64,000 nt of DNA from Neobacillus sp. DY30 (GTDB lineage: Bacteria; Bacillota; Bacilli; Bacillales; Cytobacillaceae). Below the pieces are notes generated by a model that was not told the DNA's origin, searched no databases, and saw nothing but the letters and a program-made list of their open reading frames with translations. Both the position numbers and the translations under genes were made by a program. The stretch is from positions 4,036,001-4,100,000 of the forward strand of contig NZ_CP126093.1 in NCBI RefSeq assembly GCF_030123065.1, given 5' to 3'. Positions 44,108 through 53,070 of this stretch are shown here, piece by piece (the stretch's first letter is position 1; every line of letters begins with the position of its first letter).

Positions 44108-44532
44108 TATTCATCCTCCCCTATTGTTTGAATAATGGTCATAGTCACTCCGACAACAACAAAGTACACTCCCAAATCAAATAACGTGGCAGTATGAAGA
44201 GATAACTTACCCAAAAGCGGCAAGTAAACATCCCCAAATGCATGGGTTAAAAATGGAACATCAAAGATGAGAGAACCCGCACTTGTTCCTATTGCAAATA
44301 GCAGCCCAATCGCCGTAAGAATCCGGTAGTTTACAGGTAAAATTTTTGCAACTGTTTGGATATCATAGGTTATTAATAGGAGAACAATCGCCCCGGCTGT
44401 CATTAGCCCTCCTATAAACCCTCCACCTGGATAATAATGACCCGCTGTAAAAATATAGACTGAATAGAGAGCAATAAAGAAGAGAAGAACTTTTACGGCA
44501 GTTTCTAGTATGAGATTGTTTGTTTTTCTCAT
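44107..44532 (-). CDS. mrpB: Na+/H+ antiporter subunit MrpB
   Basis: 141 residues, four membrane segments, MnhB family ([20 protein letters not shown] is the signature). It overlaps the end of mrpA by four bases (ATGA). Together with the MrpA C-terminus it forms a DUF4040-like module. Confidence 0.95.
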   Translation of the reverse strand: MRKTNNLILETAVKVLLFFIALYSVYIFTAGHYYPGGGFIGGLMTAGAIVLLLITYDIQTVAKILPVNYRILTAIGLLFAIGTSAGSLIFDVPFLTHAFGDVYLPLLGKLSLHTATLFDLGVYFVVVGVTMTIIQTIGEDE

Positions 44533-46934
44533 CCTTCTTTCCTCCTGTTCAATCTTAATTTGATCATGGCAAAGATTCCTAAAGACGCAATGGCCAATAC
44601 CGTGATTTCAAAGAGCGTATCAAAGCCGCGAAAATCAACTAGTATGACGTTTACCATGTTCTTGCCTGCAGCCTCTGTATAGGTATTCTCCACGTAATAC
44701 TTTGATATAGAATCAAATAGCTTACTACTATGAGCTGAAAGTGCAATTAAGGTTACAATTCCACCTACTCCAACTGAGATGACGGCATTAGTAAGTCTAA
44801 ATCTCATCCTTGTCTCAAACTTCCTTAATTTCGGCAAATGATAGAAGCAAACCAGGAATAACGCAACAGAGATCGTTTCTATAACAAGTTGAGTTAAAGC
44901 TAAATCCGGTGCTCTAAAGAGTACATAGAATAAAGATACCGTATACCCAACAGCACCAAGCAAAATTATAGAAGTCATTCTTGATCTAGCAAATAGAATA
45001 CAAATCGATCCCAACACAACAAGAATGGCTAAGGCCACTTCGTATACTCCTATTGTGGAAACATCCCTTGTATCAAATAAAAAGGCATTCTTTTCAATAA
45101 GCGTAGTAGAAAGAATAACAATAAAGAACGCAAATATATACACGAGATATGACCTAATCGATCCATTCATATAGGTTTTCGTTAACTTATAGGAGACTGA
45201 TTGTATCCCTTCCAATAAGAAATCATAAAATCGATTAAGAGTAAGTTTCTCTGGAATTGCTTGATAGATTTTCTTCCATCTAGAATGCGTTTTATAAAGG
45301 AGTATTCCTAAAATAATTACACCTAGTGTCATAAACAGTTCTATGTTAGGTCCATGCCAGAATGAAATATGAACCATAAATTCTTCTCCAGCCCCTAGTA
45401 AACTTGGTAGAATCGAAGCCATAGCTGGTGAGATGAGACTTTCTGATAAAAGGTTTGGGAAAAACCCGAAAATAATGACAAGTGAAACTAAGATAACCGG
45501 TGAAATCAGTAATCCCATTGGAGCTTCATGTGGTTTCTTATCAAGTTTGTCCGGCTGATACTTACCTGTGAATGTTTTGAAAACAAGAATCATGCTATAA
45601 ACAAAAGTAAAGATGCTCGCAATCCAAGCAAGCACAGGGAATAAGACTCCCCATGTTTCAAGATTAAAGAGATCCATTTCAGTTAAATGAATCATGGCTG
45701 TAAAAAACATTTCTTTACTTAGGAACCCATTAAATGGCGGGAGTCCAGCCATTGAGAATGCACCAATAATAGAAATGGAAAACGTAATCGGCATAAAATG
45801 CATTAATCCACCCAGTTTACGAATATCCCTTGTTCCTGTTTCATGGTCGACAATTCCAGCTGCCATGAATAAGCTACCTTTAAAGGTTGCATGGTTAATT
45901 AAGTGGAAAATCGCTGCTGTAACAGCCACCGTATAAATGTTTTCCTCCAAAAAGTTATAATGAAGAGCCGCTGCTCCAGCGCCAAGCAATGACATGATGA
46001 GACCTAATTGGCTGACGGTTGAGAAGGCTAGTATCGCCTTTAAATCGGTTTGTTTTACCGCGAAAATGGAACCCCATATTAATGTAAGTATCCCTGCACT
46101 AGTTACTAACCAGAACCAGAGAAAATGTTCTCCAAACACCGGAGTGAAACGTGCTACTAAATAAATTCCTGCCTTTACCATCGTTGCCGAGTGTAAATAG
46201 GCACTCACAGGTGTTGGAGCTTCCATTGCGTCAGGAAGCCAAATATAGAATGGAAATTGGGCAGATTTTGTAAAAGCACCAAGCAAAATACAAAGTAACG
46301 CAGGCACAAATAATACATGGTTAAAAATAGCATTAGACTGAGATATCAATTCTGTAACACTAAAGGTCCCTGCCATAATGTAAAGAAGGATTATTCCTCC
46401 TAACATGGCGAGGCCGCCAAATACTGTTATAAGCATTGATTTTTGAGCACCATAACGGGATTTATCCCGCTCGTACCAGTAACCAATTAATAGAAAAGAT
46501 GAAAAGCTAGTTAACTCCCAAAATGCATACATCACAATTAAGTTATCCGATAAGACAACTCCTAGCATGGCGCCCATAAAGAGCAGTAAATATACATAAA
46601 AGTGGCTGAGCTTTTCTTTATTCTTTGCTAAATAATAGATAGAGTAAAGAACAACCAATGCCCCTATACCTGTGATTAGCAGGGCAAATAAAAGGCCCAG
46701 TCCGTCGACTTTTGCTGTAAAATTAATCCCTAAAGACGGAATCCAGTTAATGCTTTCAAGTAATGGTTTCCCTCTCATTGTTTCCGGTAAGAAAGCGAGA
46801 AAATAGACGAACAATAAAATAGGTAAGGGCAGCACAAACCATCCTGTATGTATCTGGCGTAAAACTCTGTAAAATAGAGGAATAAAAACAGAAAGGATCA
46901 ATGGTGCTAAAATCGCTAAATGTAGAGAAGACAT
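44529..46934 (-). CDS. mrpA: Na+/H+ antiporter subunit MrpA
   Basis: 801 residues, about 20 membrane segments. The N-terminal 500 residues are NuoL-like (YAFWELTSFSSFLLIGYWYE; LPDAMEAPTPVSAYLHSATM); the C-terminus contains the MbhD/DUF4040-like part (LFRAPDLALTQLVIETISV). It is the largest subunit of the seven-gene Mrp antiporter, which exchanges Na+ for H+ and supports alkali and salt tolerance and pH homeostasis. AAGGAGG precedes the ATG. The leader, at least 200 bases long, contains an intrinsic terminator and a second structured element (separate entries). Confidence 0.96.
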   Translation of the reverse strand: MSSLHLAILAPLILSVFIPLFYRVLRQIHTGWFVLPLPILLFVYFLAFLPETMRGKPLLESINWIPSLGINFTAKVDGLGLLFALLITGIGALVVLYSIYYLAKNKEKLSHFYVYLLLFMGAMLGVVLSDNLIVMYAFWELTSFSSFLLIGYWYERDKSRYGAQKSMLITVFGGLAMLGGIILLYIMAGTFSVTELISQSNAIFNHVLFVPALLCILLGAFTKSAQFPFYIWLPDAMEAPTPVSAYLHSATMVKAGIYLVARFTPVFGEHFLWFWLVTSAGILTLIWGSIFAVKQTDLKAILAFSTVSQLGLIMSLLGAGAAALHYNFLEENIYTVAVTAAIFHLINHATFKGSLFMAAGIVDHETGTRDIRKLGGLMHFMPITFSISIIGAFSMAGLPPFNGFLSKEMFFTAMIHLTEMDLFNLETWGVLFPVLAWIASIFTFVYSMILVFKTFTGKYQPDKLDKKPHEAPMGLLISPVILVSLVIIFGFFPNLLSESLISPAMASILPSLLGAGEEFMVHISFWHGPNIELFMTLGVIILGILLYKTHSRWKKIYQAIPEKLTLNRFYDFLLEGIQSVSYKLTKTYMNGSIRSYLVYIFAFFIVILSTTLIEKNAFLFDTRDVSTIGVYEVALAILVVLGSICILFARSRMTSIILLGAVGYTVSLFYVLFRAPDLALTQLVIETISVALFLVCFYHLPKLRKFETRMRFRLTNAVISVGVGGIVTLIALSAHSSKLFDSISKYYVENTYTEAAGKNMVNVILVDFRGFDTLFEITVLAIASLGIFAMIKLRLNRRKEG

Positions 46935-46953
46935 GTCAAAACCTCCTTATTTC

Positions 46954-47005
46954 TGAGACCAACCCTTTGGGTTGCCCGTTAGCTTATGTTTGGAATAAAA
47001 GCTCA
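46954..47005 (-). promoter_or_regulatory. Three-way-junction-like fold next to the mrpA ribosome site
   Basis: On the minus strand TGAG/CTCA closes two hairpins: AGCTT/AAGCT, and AACCC-AAA-GGGTT. It ends 11 bases before the AAGGAGG of mrpA. I do not recognise it as a named riboswitch. Confidence 0.4.
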
Positions 47006-47065
47006 TCTATATATCATTCCACCTCTCCATTCTTTTCATTAATTTTCCTTTTTAATTTTTGGAAA

Positions 47066-47117
47066 TACAAAAAGAGCCTATCGCCAAAGGACATAATTAT
47101 CCCTTGGTGACAGGCTC
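47066..47117 (-). terminator. Intrinsic terminator inside the mrp leader
   Basis: Minus-strand GAGCCTGTCACCAAGG pairs with CCTTTGGCGATAGGCTC around an 11-base loop, then T5G. It lies between the predicted promoter (47152-47180) and mrpA, about 130 bases before the start codon; no minus-strand gene precedes it, so it looks like an attenuator. Confidence 0.75.
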
Positions 47118-47151
47118 CTCCAAAAATCTTTAATATTTAAATATTTATTTA

Positions 47152-47180
47152 ATGTTAACATGACTTTTGTGTCCATTCAA
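47152..47180 (-). promoter_or_regulatory. Probable promoter of the mrp operon
   Basis: Minus-strand TTGAAT (47175-47180), 17 bases, TAACAT (47152-47157); start expected near 47145. Confidence 0.45.
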
Positions 47181-47262
47181 TGTTTTTTTACTAAAAAAAT
47201 AATACAACCATGAACTTCGTCCAAGCTTTCCGAACTGCTATTTCATAAATTGAAGGTAAATA

Positions 47263-47388
47263 ATGAACGGTGGAGGTGGAGAAGGAATGGGTCAACAAGG
47301 CGGCGGCAACAAAGCTTTTGCATTAATTGTAGTTTTGTTTATTCTGTTAATTATTGTCGGGTCTGCATTTATTGGGGGCGGATATTAA
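47263..47388 (+). CDS. YjcZ-family small sporulation protein
   Basis: 41 residues: a Gly-rich head ([18 protein letters not shown]) and one membrane helix [19 protein letters not shown] ending GGGY. This is the pattern of the YjcZ family of tiny sporulation or coat-associated membrane proteins in Bacillus. GAAGG lies six bases before the ATG at 47263; an internal ATG at 47287 with GGTGGAGAAGGA before it is an alternative. A terminator follows. Confidence 0.82.
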   Translation: MNGGGGEGMGQQGGGNKAFALIVVLFILLIIVGSAFIGGGY

Positions 47389-47400
47389 TCAATAGGAATA

Positions 47401-47433
47401 GGGCTTCAGCGTCAATATGCTGAAGCCTTTTTA
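47401..47433 (+). terminator. Intrinsic terminator after yjcZ-like gene
   Basis: GGCTTCAGC-GTCAATAT-GCTGAAGCC followed by T5. Confidence 0.92.
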
Positions 47434-47442
47434 AATAAATTG

Positions 47443-47472
47443 TTGTATCTTCAGTAAAACTATCTGTATGAT
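47443..47472 (+). promoter_or_regulatory. Possible promoter of the gene at 47504
   Basis: TTGTAT, 18 bases, TATGAT, 32 bases upstream of the start codon. Confidence 0.4.
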
Positions 47473-47503
47473 AGTAACATTACAAAAAATATTGGAGGCA
47501 CTT

Positions 47504-47980
47504 ATGCTTACTTTTAATGAAAAATTAGCCATCATTGAAACATTTTCAGAATTAGAACGAAAAGACGTCTCACTTAAACGTGTTAATTTCCAGCTGCCCA
47601 ACAGCGCATCAGACAAGAAAAATATAGTTTATCATCTTCACCCAAATGGTAACGGATTTGTATATGCAGGAAACCTGCCTTCCTATCAAACAGATGACAA
47701 GGGAATGGTTAATATTCGTGATTTTTCTGCAGATGAATTAAAGAAATTGATCAAGGAGTCGATTGAATCGTTATTACCCGTAGAAAAGACCCTTGAAGAA
47801 GAAGCCATTATCGGTAATCAGGTGGAAGAACGCTGGGTTGATAAGGAAAAAAATCATCTTATTTTAATCAACGAAAACGATACATGGAATATTTACTATG
47901 GACTAAACCTTGAAGAAAGCTTCGATACTTACGGTGAAGCAGAAGAATTTTTAAAAGAGGAAGGATTCCGAAGAGTATAG
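47504..47980 (+). CDS. Conserved-looking cytosolic protein of unknown function
   Basis: 158 residues, acidic, no signal or membrane segment. The N-terminus LTFNEKLAIIETFSELERKD and the middle YHLHPNGNGFVYAGNLPSY look like real structured protein; the C-terminal third (NHLILINENDTWNIYYGLN) is beta-rich. GGAGG lies five bases before the ATG at 47504, and a longer start has no site. I do not recognise it. A hairpin follows the stop. Confidence 0.65.
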   Translation: MLTFNEKLAIIETFSELERKDVSLKRVNFQLPNSASDKKNIVYHLHPNGNGFVYAGNLPSYQTDDKGMVNIRDFSADELKKLIKESIESLLPVEKTLEEEAIIGNQVEERWVDKEKNHLILINENDTWNIYYGLNLEESFDTYGEAEEFLKEEGFRRV

Positions 47981-47995
47981 TTACATATTTTAATT

Positions 47996-48019
47996 CAAGC
48001 TGTGCCAAAGCACAGCTTG
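47996..48019. terminator. Hairpin between convergent genes
   Basis: CAAGCTGTGC-CAAA-GCACAGCTTG; the flanks are A/T-rich but the U run is weak on both strands. Confidence 0.6.
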
Positions 48020-48025
48020 TTAAAT

Positions 48026-48583
48026 TTAATTAAGTTCAGCGATATATTCAAGTTCCGAATCAATCAATTCATCTAATCGAATAATACTTTGTTTAGCACG
48101 TTCATAATCAATACTCCGATAATGGTGCATTCCACCCTCTTCTTCGTCTTTCTCATCCGCCCATTTTACAATTTGCTGCAGCGGTGTACGTACAATATCG
48201 TTTGATGGTAAAAAGGAATCGGTATGAAACAGTATGGCTAGAGCAATGGTCTTTGCCTTAACTGGGTTTTCACCCAGGCGAATTAATAATTTGTGTGCTC
48301 TTTCTGCCCCTTTTATCGGGTGTATATCATTTTGCTTATATAAATCATAATCCCATTTTCCATTCTTATACCATGTGTAATGCCCCATATCATGTAAAAG
48401 CCCCGCTTTTGTCGCAACATCGATATCCTGCTGTTGTTCTTTTGCTAAATGGAAAGCATGATAGGCAACAGCAATTGCATGGGCAATACCGGATCGATTC
48501 AAATATTTTTGTGCTATATGATGTTCAAATATGTTAATTAACCTTACATCCCTAATATCAATCTCCTCCACTCCATGCAACAT
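48026..48583 (-). CDS. HD-domain phosphohydrolase
   Basis: 185 residues. HD motif: His in IAHAIAVAYHAF, the His-Asp pair in LLHDMGHYTW, and the later His of ILFHTDSF with an Asp in KWADEKDEEEGG. It is probably a metal-dependent phosphohydrolase acting on a nucleotide or small phosphate. The ATG at 48583 has no ribosome site; GGAGTGGAGGAG instead lies six bases before an in-frame ATT (codon 10), so the true start may be that non-standard codon at 48556. Confidence 0.78.
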   Translation of the reverse strand: MLHGVEEIDIRDVRLINIFEHHIAQKYLNRSGIAHAIAVAYHAFHLAKEQQQDIDVATKAGLLHDMGHYTWYKNGKWDYDLYKQNDIHPIKGAERAHKLLIRLGENPVKAKTIALAILFHTDSFLPSNDIVRTPLQQIVKWADEKDEEEGGMHHYRSIDYERAKQSIIRLDELIDSELEYIAELN

Positions 48584-48651
48584 GCAATTTTTTACTATTC
48601 ATTATATTATAAACATAATTCCAAAGCTACATATTTATTCATTTTTACGAA

Positions 48652-48684
48652 TAAAAAAAGAAGCTTTCATAAGCAATGAAAGCC
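48652..48684 (-). terminator. Terminator after LTA synthase gene
   Basis: Minus-strand GGCTTTCAT-TGCTT-ATGAAAGC followed by TTCT7. Confidence 0.85.
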
Positions 48685-48711
48685 CCACTTCACTTTTCTA
48701 ACTATTTATTA

Positions 48712-50748
48712 TTAATTTACAGTTTCAGTGGTATTTATACTTTCTGGAGTCTCTGTTTCACTTGTACTCTCCGTACTTTTTTCAGTATCTGTCGTAACTT
48801 CGGTGTCCTTTGTCTCTTTTTTAGTTTTTGGTGCTAAATATTCAAAATCGTTAGGATTGATTGGAGTATATCCCTCCGGTTGGTAGAACCGTAAAAGGTC
48901 TTTATAAACAATTTCATCCGATATCTGAAGCTCGACCGCTGCTTTATCGGCAATTTCCTTACATGCGTCAGTTCCTTCGATTAATTCTCCTGTGACGTTA
49001 CTGTAGCATTTCCCTTTCACCTGAACAATCTCAGGTGATACAAAATCACCATTCCTAAATAAAGCCCAATTCCTGTGTTGAGGAGATAGTAAATCAGACC
49101 CAAGTTCCATATAGTCTTTTGTATCAATTCCTAATAAGTGAAGGATGGTTGAACGAACGTCAGCCTGACCTCCATATTGCTCTTGAATTCCACCTTTGAC
49201 TCCCGGAACATGTATAAGTAAAGGAACTCGCTGCAACCCCGCATTTAATGTTGGAGTGATTTCTTCTACACCAAGTACTTTTGCCATTGCCTCATTGTGA
49301 TTTTCTGAAATACCATAATGGTCGCCGTACATGACAATAACGGTATTATCGTATAAACCTGAAGCTTTTAGATCATTAAAGAACTGTTCAATTGCTTCAT
49401 CCATATAATGGGCTGCTTGAAAATACTGGTCAACCACTTTATCCCCGGTATCACCAGCAGGAAAATCTGTATCCTCTGGATCCATTTCAAACGGAAAATG
49501 GTTGGAAAGTGTTAAAAACTTCGTATAGAACGGCTGTGGTAAGCTCTTAAGTAATGGCATTGACTCAGTAAAAAATGGTTTATCCTTTAAACCGTAATTC
49601 TTAGTGTTTTCCTCTGTCATATTGTAATACTCAGCATCAAAAAATTGATCAAATCCTAATGCCTTATACATCACGTTTCGATTCCAGAACGTTTTATAAT
49701 TCCCGTGGAACGAAGCAGAATAGTAGCCATTTCCTTTTAAAATTGCTGGCATTGCATGAAAGGTATTTTGAGCTTTGTTAACAAATACAGCACCTTGTGC
49801 CATTGGGTATAATCCATTTTCCATCAAAAACTCTGCATCTGATGTTTTTCCTTGACCAGTTTGGTGGAAGAAGTTTTCAAAATAAAAAGCATCATTCCCG
49901 TGTACCAAAGAATTTAAGAAAGGTGTTACTTCCTGGCCATCTGGCATTTTATAATCGATGGCGAAGCTTTGAAGGGATTCCATCGCAATATAGATTACAT
50001 TCATTCCTTTGGCTTTTCCGAAATACTCAGGATTTGGCGCTGCAAAATTGGCCTTTCGGTAATTCTCCACATCCGTAATATCACTGCTGTCAGCTAGTGC
50101 ACGTTGACCAGATGATTTAATGTTTTGGATCACATCGTAAATAGTAAAGTTATAGGCGCCCAAATATTTAACTAAGTAATTCCTATCAAACGAACGGCTT
50201 AAAAGCTGCGGGCGATCCTTTTCAGCCAAACCAAGGTTAAAAAGGAATACAGTGACGGAGAACAATAGAACCACTTTAAATGACCTTTTATGTTCCACCA
50301 CAGTCTTCTTAAAGACAGTAGCAGCAAGAATAATTAAAATAAAGAAATCCAAAAAGTATAAGAAATCAAACGGAGACATTAACGAAAGGGCACTATCACC
50401 CAATTGTCCTGCATTGGTTTTCGTCGACATCAAAACCGGAACTGTAATAAAGTCGCTAAAGAATCTGTAATATGCAATATTCGCGTACAATAAAAACGAC
50501 AGAATAAAGTTCGTGATAATCAATACTAATTTCATACTCTTTTTGAAGAGTAATGCTAAACCAAAAAAGAACAATGCTGAACTTAAAGGGTTAATAAATA
50601 AAAGGAACTTTTGTAAGTTATTATCAATTCCAAGTGTAAATTCAATTTGATAAGCAGCATATGTTTTCAGCCAGAATAAAACAACGGCAATTGCAAAGAA
50701 AGCAATCGATCCATTCGTTTTTAATTTAGGCAGTCTAATCTTTTTCAT
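48712..50748 (-). CDS. Lipoteichoic acid synthase family protein (LtaS-like)
   Basis: About 678 residues: five N-terminal membrane helices (residues 10-180), then an extracellular sulfatase-fold domain. The nucleophile Thr lies in QTGQGKTSDAEF; other metal-site landmarks are NVIYIAMESLQ (Glu), MYGDHYG (Asp-His) and SNHFPFEM. It polymerises glycerol phosphate from phosphatidylglycerol onto a glycolipid. The C-terminus has a roughly 40-residue Thr/Ser/Glu-rich tail (KETKDTEVTTDTEKSTESTS), unusual for LtaS. Start at 50748 after AGAGGAG. Which of the several Bacillus paralogues (LtaS, YfnI, YqgS) it matches is not clear. Confidence 0.92.
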   Translation of the reverse strand: MKKIRLPKLKTNGSIAFFAIAVVLFWLKTYAAYQIEFTLGIDNNLQKFLLFINPLSSALFFFGLALLFKKSMKLVLIITNFILSFLLYANIAYYRFFSDFITVPVLMSTKTNAGQLGDSALSLMSPFDFLYFLDFFILIILAATVFKKTVVEHKRSFKVVLLFSVTVFLFNLGLAEKDRPQLLSRSFDRNYLVKYLGAYNFTIYDVIQNIKSSGQRALADSSDITDVENYRKANFAAPNPEYFGKAKGMNVIYIAMESLQSFAIDYKMPDGQEVTPFLNSLVHGNDAFYFENFFHQTGQGKTSDAEFLMENGLYPMAQGAVFVNKAQNTFHAMPAILKGNGYYSASFHGNYKTFWNRNVMYKALGFDQFFDAEYYNMTEENTKNYGLKDKPFFTESMPLLKSLPQPFYTKFLTLSNHFPFEMDPEDTDFPAGDTGDKVVDQYFQAAHYMDEAIEQFFNDLKASGLYDNTVIVMYGDHYGISENHNEAMAKVLGVEEITPTLNAGLQRVPLLIHVPGVKGGIQEQYGGQADVRSTILHLLGIDTKDYMELGSDLLSPQHRNWALFRNGDFVSPEIVQVKGKCYSNVTGELIEGTDACKEIADKAAVELQISDEIVYKDLLRFYQPEGYTPINPNDFEYLAPKTKKETKDTEVTTDTEKSTESTSETETPESINTTETVN

Positions 50749-50769
50749 TTCTATTTCTCCTCTCACTTA

Positions 50770-51204
50770 CCAATCATCTTTGGTAAACGAACCTCAATAA
50801 CTATATCACATTTCAACAAAAATAAATACAAAACACCTTCCATTAATAACCAATTTTTTTCGTCAATTTTCACTATATTTTGCTAGTCAATTAATATGGG
50901 GAAAGCTTGGTCAATTTCATCAGAAGGAAAAATTTATTTCTTTAAGCCTTAGGACGATTCGAACTTCATTTATATAAGACGGTGAGAAGCTCATTAAGTT
51001 TCATTTTTTTAGGAATCTTTTTCTAAGTAATCATAAACCGTAATTTTCGGGCATGCAATATGATTTTAGTCTTATCTTTTACAGAATATAATACAAGCTG
51101 CCCTTTTAGAACTATTAATAATAAAGAAGGCGGTTACAAGTAAACGAATTAAACCCCACAAAAAGGAAATAATAAAATGACACTGAAAAGAGGAGTTGAA
51201 GGAA
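50770..51204. other. Intergenic region without recognised gene
   Basis: About 430 bases, A/T-rich. It must hold the divergent promoters of the LTA synthase and sspH. TATAAT occurs at about 51087 but without a clear -35. No small gene with a ribosome site and no strong hairpin were found. Confidence 0.5.
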
Positions 51205-51384
51205 ATGAATGTTAACCGTGTAAAGCAAATTTTATCGTCTTCCGCAGATATTGAAGTAAAATATAATGGGGCTTCCGTTTGGATTGACGCATTAAATGAG
51301 GATGGAAGAACCGCAACCGTCCACTTAAGAGGACCGCTTGAAGAACGGACAATCGTTGAAATTGGGGAACTTTCCGAAGAATAA
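51205..51384 (+). CDS. sspH: H-type small acid-soluble spore protein
   Basis: 59 residues, MNVNRVKQILSSSADIEVKY..GASVWIDALNEDG, ending in an acidic GELSEE. Length and pattern match the SspH family of minor spore-core SASPs. GAGGAG lies nine bases before the ATG at 51205; a TTG three codons earlier overlaps it. It should be transcribed in the forespore by sigma-G, though I could not fix the promoter. A strong terminator follows. Confidence 0.88.
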   Translation: MNVNRVKQILSSSADIEVKYNGASVWIDALNEDGRTATVHLRGPLEERTIVEIGELSEE

Positions 51385-51420
51385 AAATACCTCCACCTTG
51401 CCTAAGGTGGGGTATTTTTA
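51383..51420 (+). terminator. Intrinsic terminator after sspH
   Basis: AAAAATACCTCCACCTT-GCCT-AAGGTGGGGTATTTTT. Confidence 0.92.
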
Positions 51421-51432
51421 TCTGCAGAGCTT

Positions 51433-51585
51433 CTAAATCATATCTTCGTTTTCTTTATTTATATCTTTTGGCTGAGGCTTAATCTGTTGATCAAAACCTT
51501 TACTAAGAACTTCTCTAGTATTTGTTCCAACGTCTATCTTGGTATTAGACTTAGGAAGCTGACTTAATTCCTTACCTCTTGGCAT
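51433..51585 (-). CDS. 50-residue hydrophilic protein
   Basis: ATG at 51585, preceded by AGGGGTGAAG. The product MPRGKELSQLPKSNTKIDVG ... ending EDMI is basic at the front, acidic at the end, without Cys or hydrophobic segment, like many minor spore-associated proteins of Bacillus. It is not matched to a named family. It lies convergent with sspH. Confidence 0.6.
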   Translation of the reverse strand: MPRGKELSQLPKSNTKIDVGTNTREVLSKGFDQQIKPQPKDINKENEDMI

Positions 51586-51641
51586 TGTCTTCACCCCTTA
51601 TAGTTAAAATGTTCAAGGTGTGGACAATTTAATCAATAATA

Positions 51642-52802
51642 TTACAATGATTGTCGTAAACCTTTGATAGCAGTGTTTGCTAAAAGTTGAATGGTCATAT
51701 CGTCCATAGGCGGGTTGTGAAGTCCTGCTCTCACATCGCGGTAGTACCGCTGAAGAGGATTTTTCAGTGATAAACTTCTTGCACCCACTAATCTCATTGC
51801 CAAATCGACTACCGAGATAGCGTTATTGGTAACTGATAATTTTGCAGCTCCAAGGACTGGGCCCATTACTCCCCTATTTTCCTCATCAGAATCATCCCAT
51901 TGCTTCGCAACAGCATGCAGGAAATACTCTGATTCCATCAACTTTAGTTCCATCTCCCCTATTTTTTGTCGAACGTTCGGTAATTCAATAATTGAACCCT
52001 CGATACTATTAGGAGAATAGTTTAACGCAAATTCTATGGCATATTTTTTCGCAGCTTTTGCAATTCCAAGATAACAAGCTGGAATATGCAGGAGCCATCC
52101 GCTGGCTTTTTTACCCTCATGTCCAATCTGCTCTACAAAATATTCTTCTGGGACACTTACATTTTGCAAGATTAAATCATGACTGCCTGTCCCTCTTAAA
52201 GCAATGCTATCCCATGTTTCTTCTATTACAATTCCTTTTGCGGAACGAGGAATAAGGAAGTTCCCTATCTTATTTAAGTCCTTTAAGGATGCACTAACAA
52301 TAAAATAATCTAATACGGGTGCCATGGTAGTAAAAGTTTTTCGACCATTAATAATCCAACGATTCCCTTCTTTATGGGCAGTTGTCTCTGGTTTTCCGCC
52401 ACGGGTTGGACTTCCTGTTCTGGGCTCTGTGGCTGCACTATTAATTAAGGAACCATTTATTACGTCTAGACAGATTTTTTCAAAGACATTTTCACTCCAA
52501 GAATTTTTTTCTGAGAGGTTTTTGATGATCCCCATATGCCAGCCAATGGAAAGTGCCGTCGCTCCATCTCCCTCAGCTATTTTTTCTTGGAAACGCAGCA
52601 TATCAAATAAAGAAATTTCCTTTCCCCCATACTTCTTAGGAACTGTTAACGAGGTATACCCAGAGTCTTTTAAATCTTGAATATTTTGATAGGGAAAACC
52701 TCCCTCAATATCAACTTGATGTGCTCTTAATAAAAATTGTTTAGTTAGGGTGTTCATAAGCTCAAGCTGTTCATCAAACGATTTTTTATCTTGGAATTTC
52801 AT
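51642..52802 (-). CDS. Acyl-CoA dehydrogenase family flavoprotein
   Basis: 386 residues: helical N-domain, beta domain with LINSAATEPRTGSPTRGGKP (FAD contact) and RWIINGRKTFTT, and a helical C-domain with DLAMRLVGARSLSLKNPLQRYYRDVRAG. The RDxRAGLHNPP ending is closer to the HpaC-partner/desulfurisation (DszC/SfnB-like) and nitroalkane-oxidase-like branch than to fatty-acid enzymes, and the usual catalytic Glu is not evident. It may be a flavin monooxygenase-type member (inference). It is transcribed divergently from the MFS-PAS gene, with a 19-bp palindrome between. Confidence 0.8.
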   Translation of the reverse strand: MKFQDKKSFDEQLELMNTLTKQFLLRAHQVDIEGGFPYQNIQDLKDSGYTSLTVPKKYGGKEISLFDMLRFQEKIAEGDGATALSIGWHMGIIKNLSEKNSWSENVFEKICLDVINGSLINSAATEPRTGSPTRGGKPETTAHKEGNRWIINGRKTFTTMAPVLDYFIVSASLKDLNKIGNFLIPRSAKGIVIEETWDSIALRGTGSHDLILQNVSVPEEYFVEQIGHEGKKASGWLLHIPACYLGIAKAAKKYAIEFALNYSPNSIEGSIIELPNVRQKIGEMELKLMESEYFLHAVAKQWDDSDEENRGVMGPVLGAAKLSVTNNAISVVDLAMRLVGARSLSLKNPLQRYYRDVRAGLHNPPMDDMTIQLLANTAIKGLRQSL

Positions 52803-52910
52803 AAATCCTTCCCCCTATTTTACGGATGTTTGAAGGAGTAACCTTCCCTTTGTATGATTGACTATGATATTACACGATTAAGGAGTATTTTTCCATTTTT
52901 AAAAGTTAGT

Positions 52911-52929
52911 ACTAAACTACTAGTTTAGT
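52911..52929. promoter_or_regulatory. Perfect 19-bp palindrome in divergent promoter region
   Basis: ACTAAACTA-C-TAGTTTAGT, between the acyl-CoA dehydrogenase and MFS-PAS genes. Size and form suit a TetR- or MarR-type operator; no such regulator is encoded nearby. Confidence 0.6.
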
Positions 52930-53070
52930 GTCATAACTCACAGTTAAATATTCAAATTTGTTCTATAATCAATATGAAAATTTCCCAAAGTGCTCTGTAT
53001 TTGAAAAGCTTTAGTTGTATAGCCTTTTTATGGAAATACTACACTTTATTGGAAATGAAGGGGGATTGGA

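Noticed and set aside
46901..47110. 69-codon plus-strand frame over the mrpA leader
   Set aside because: No ribosome site, and it covers the minus-strand leader structures and terminator that explain the sequence better.
46935..47180. Known riboswitch classes (yybP-ykoY, fluoride, preQ1) in the mrp leader
   Set aside because: None of their conserved cores could be found; it was kept only as an unclassified structured leader.
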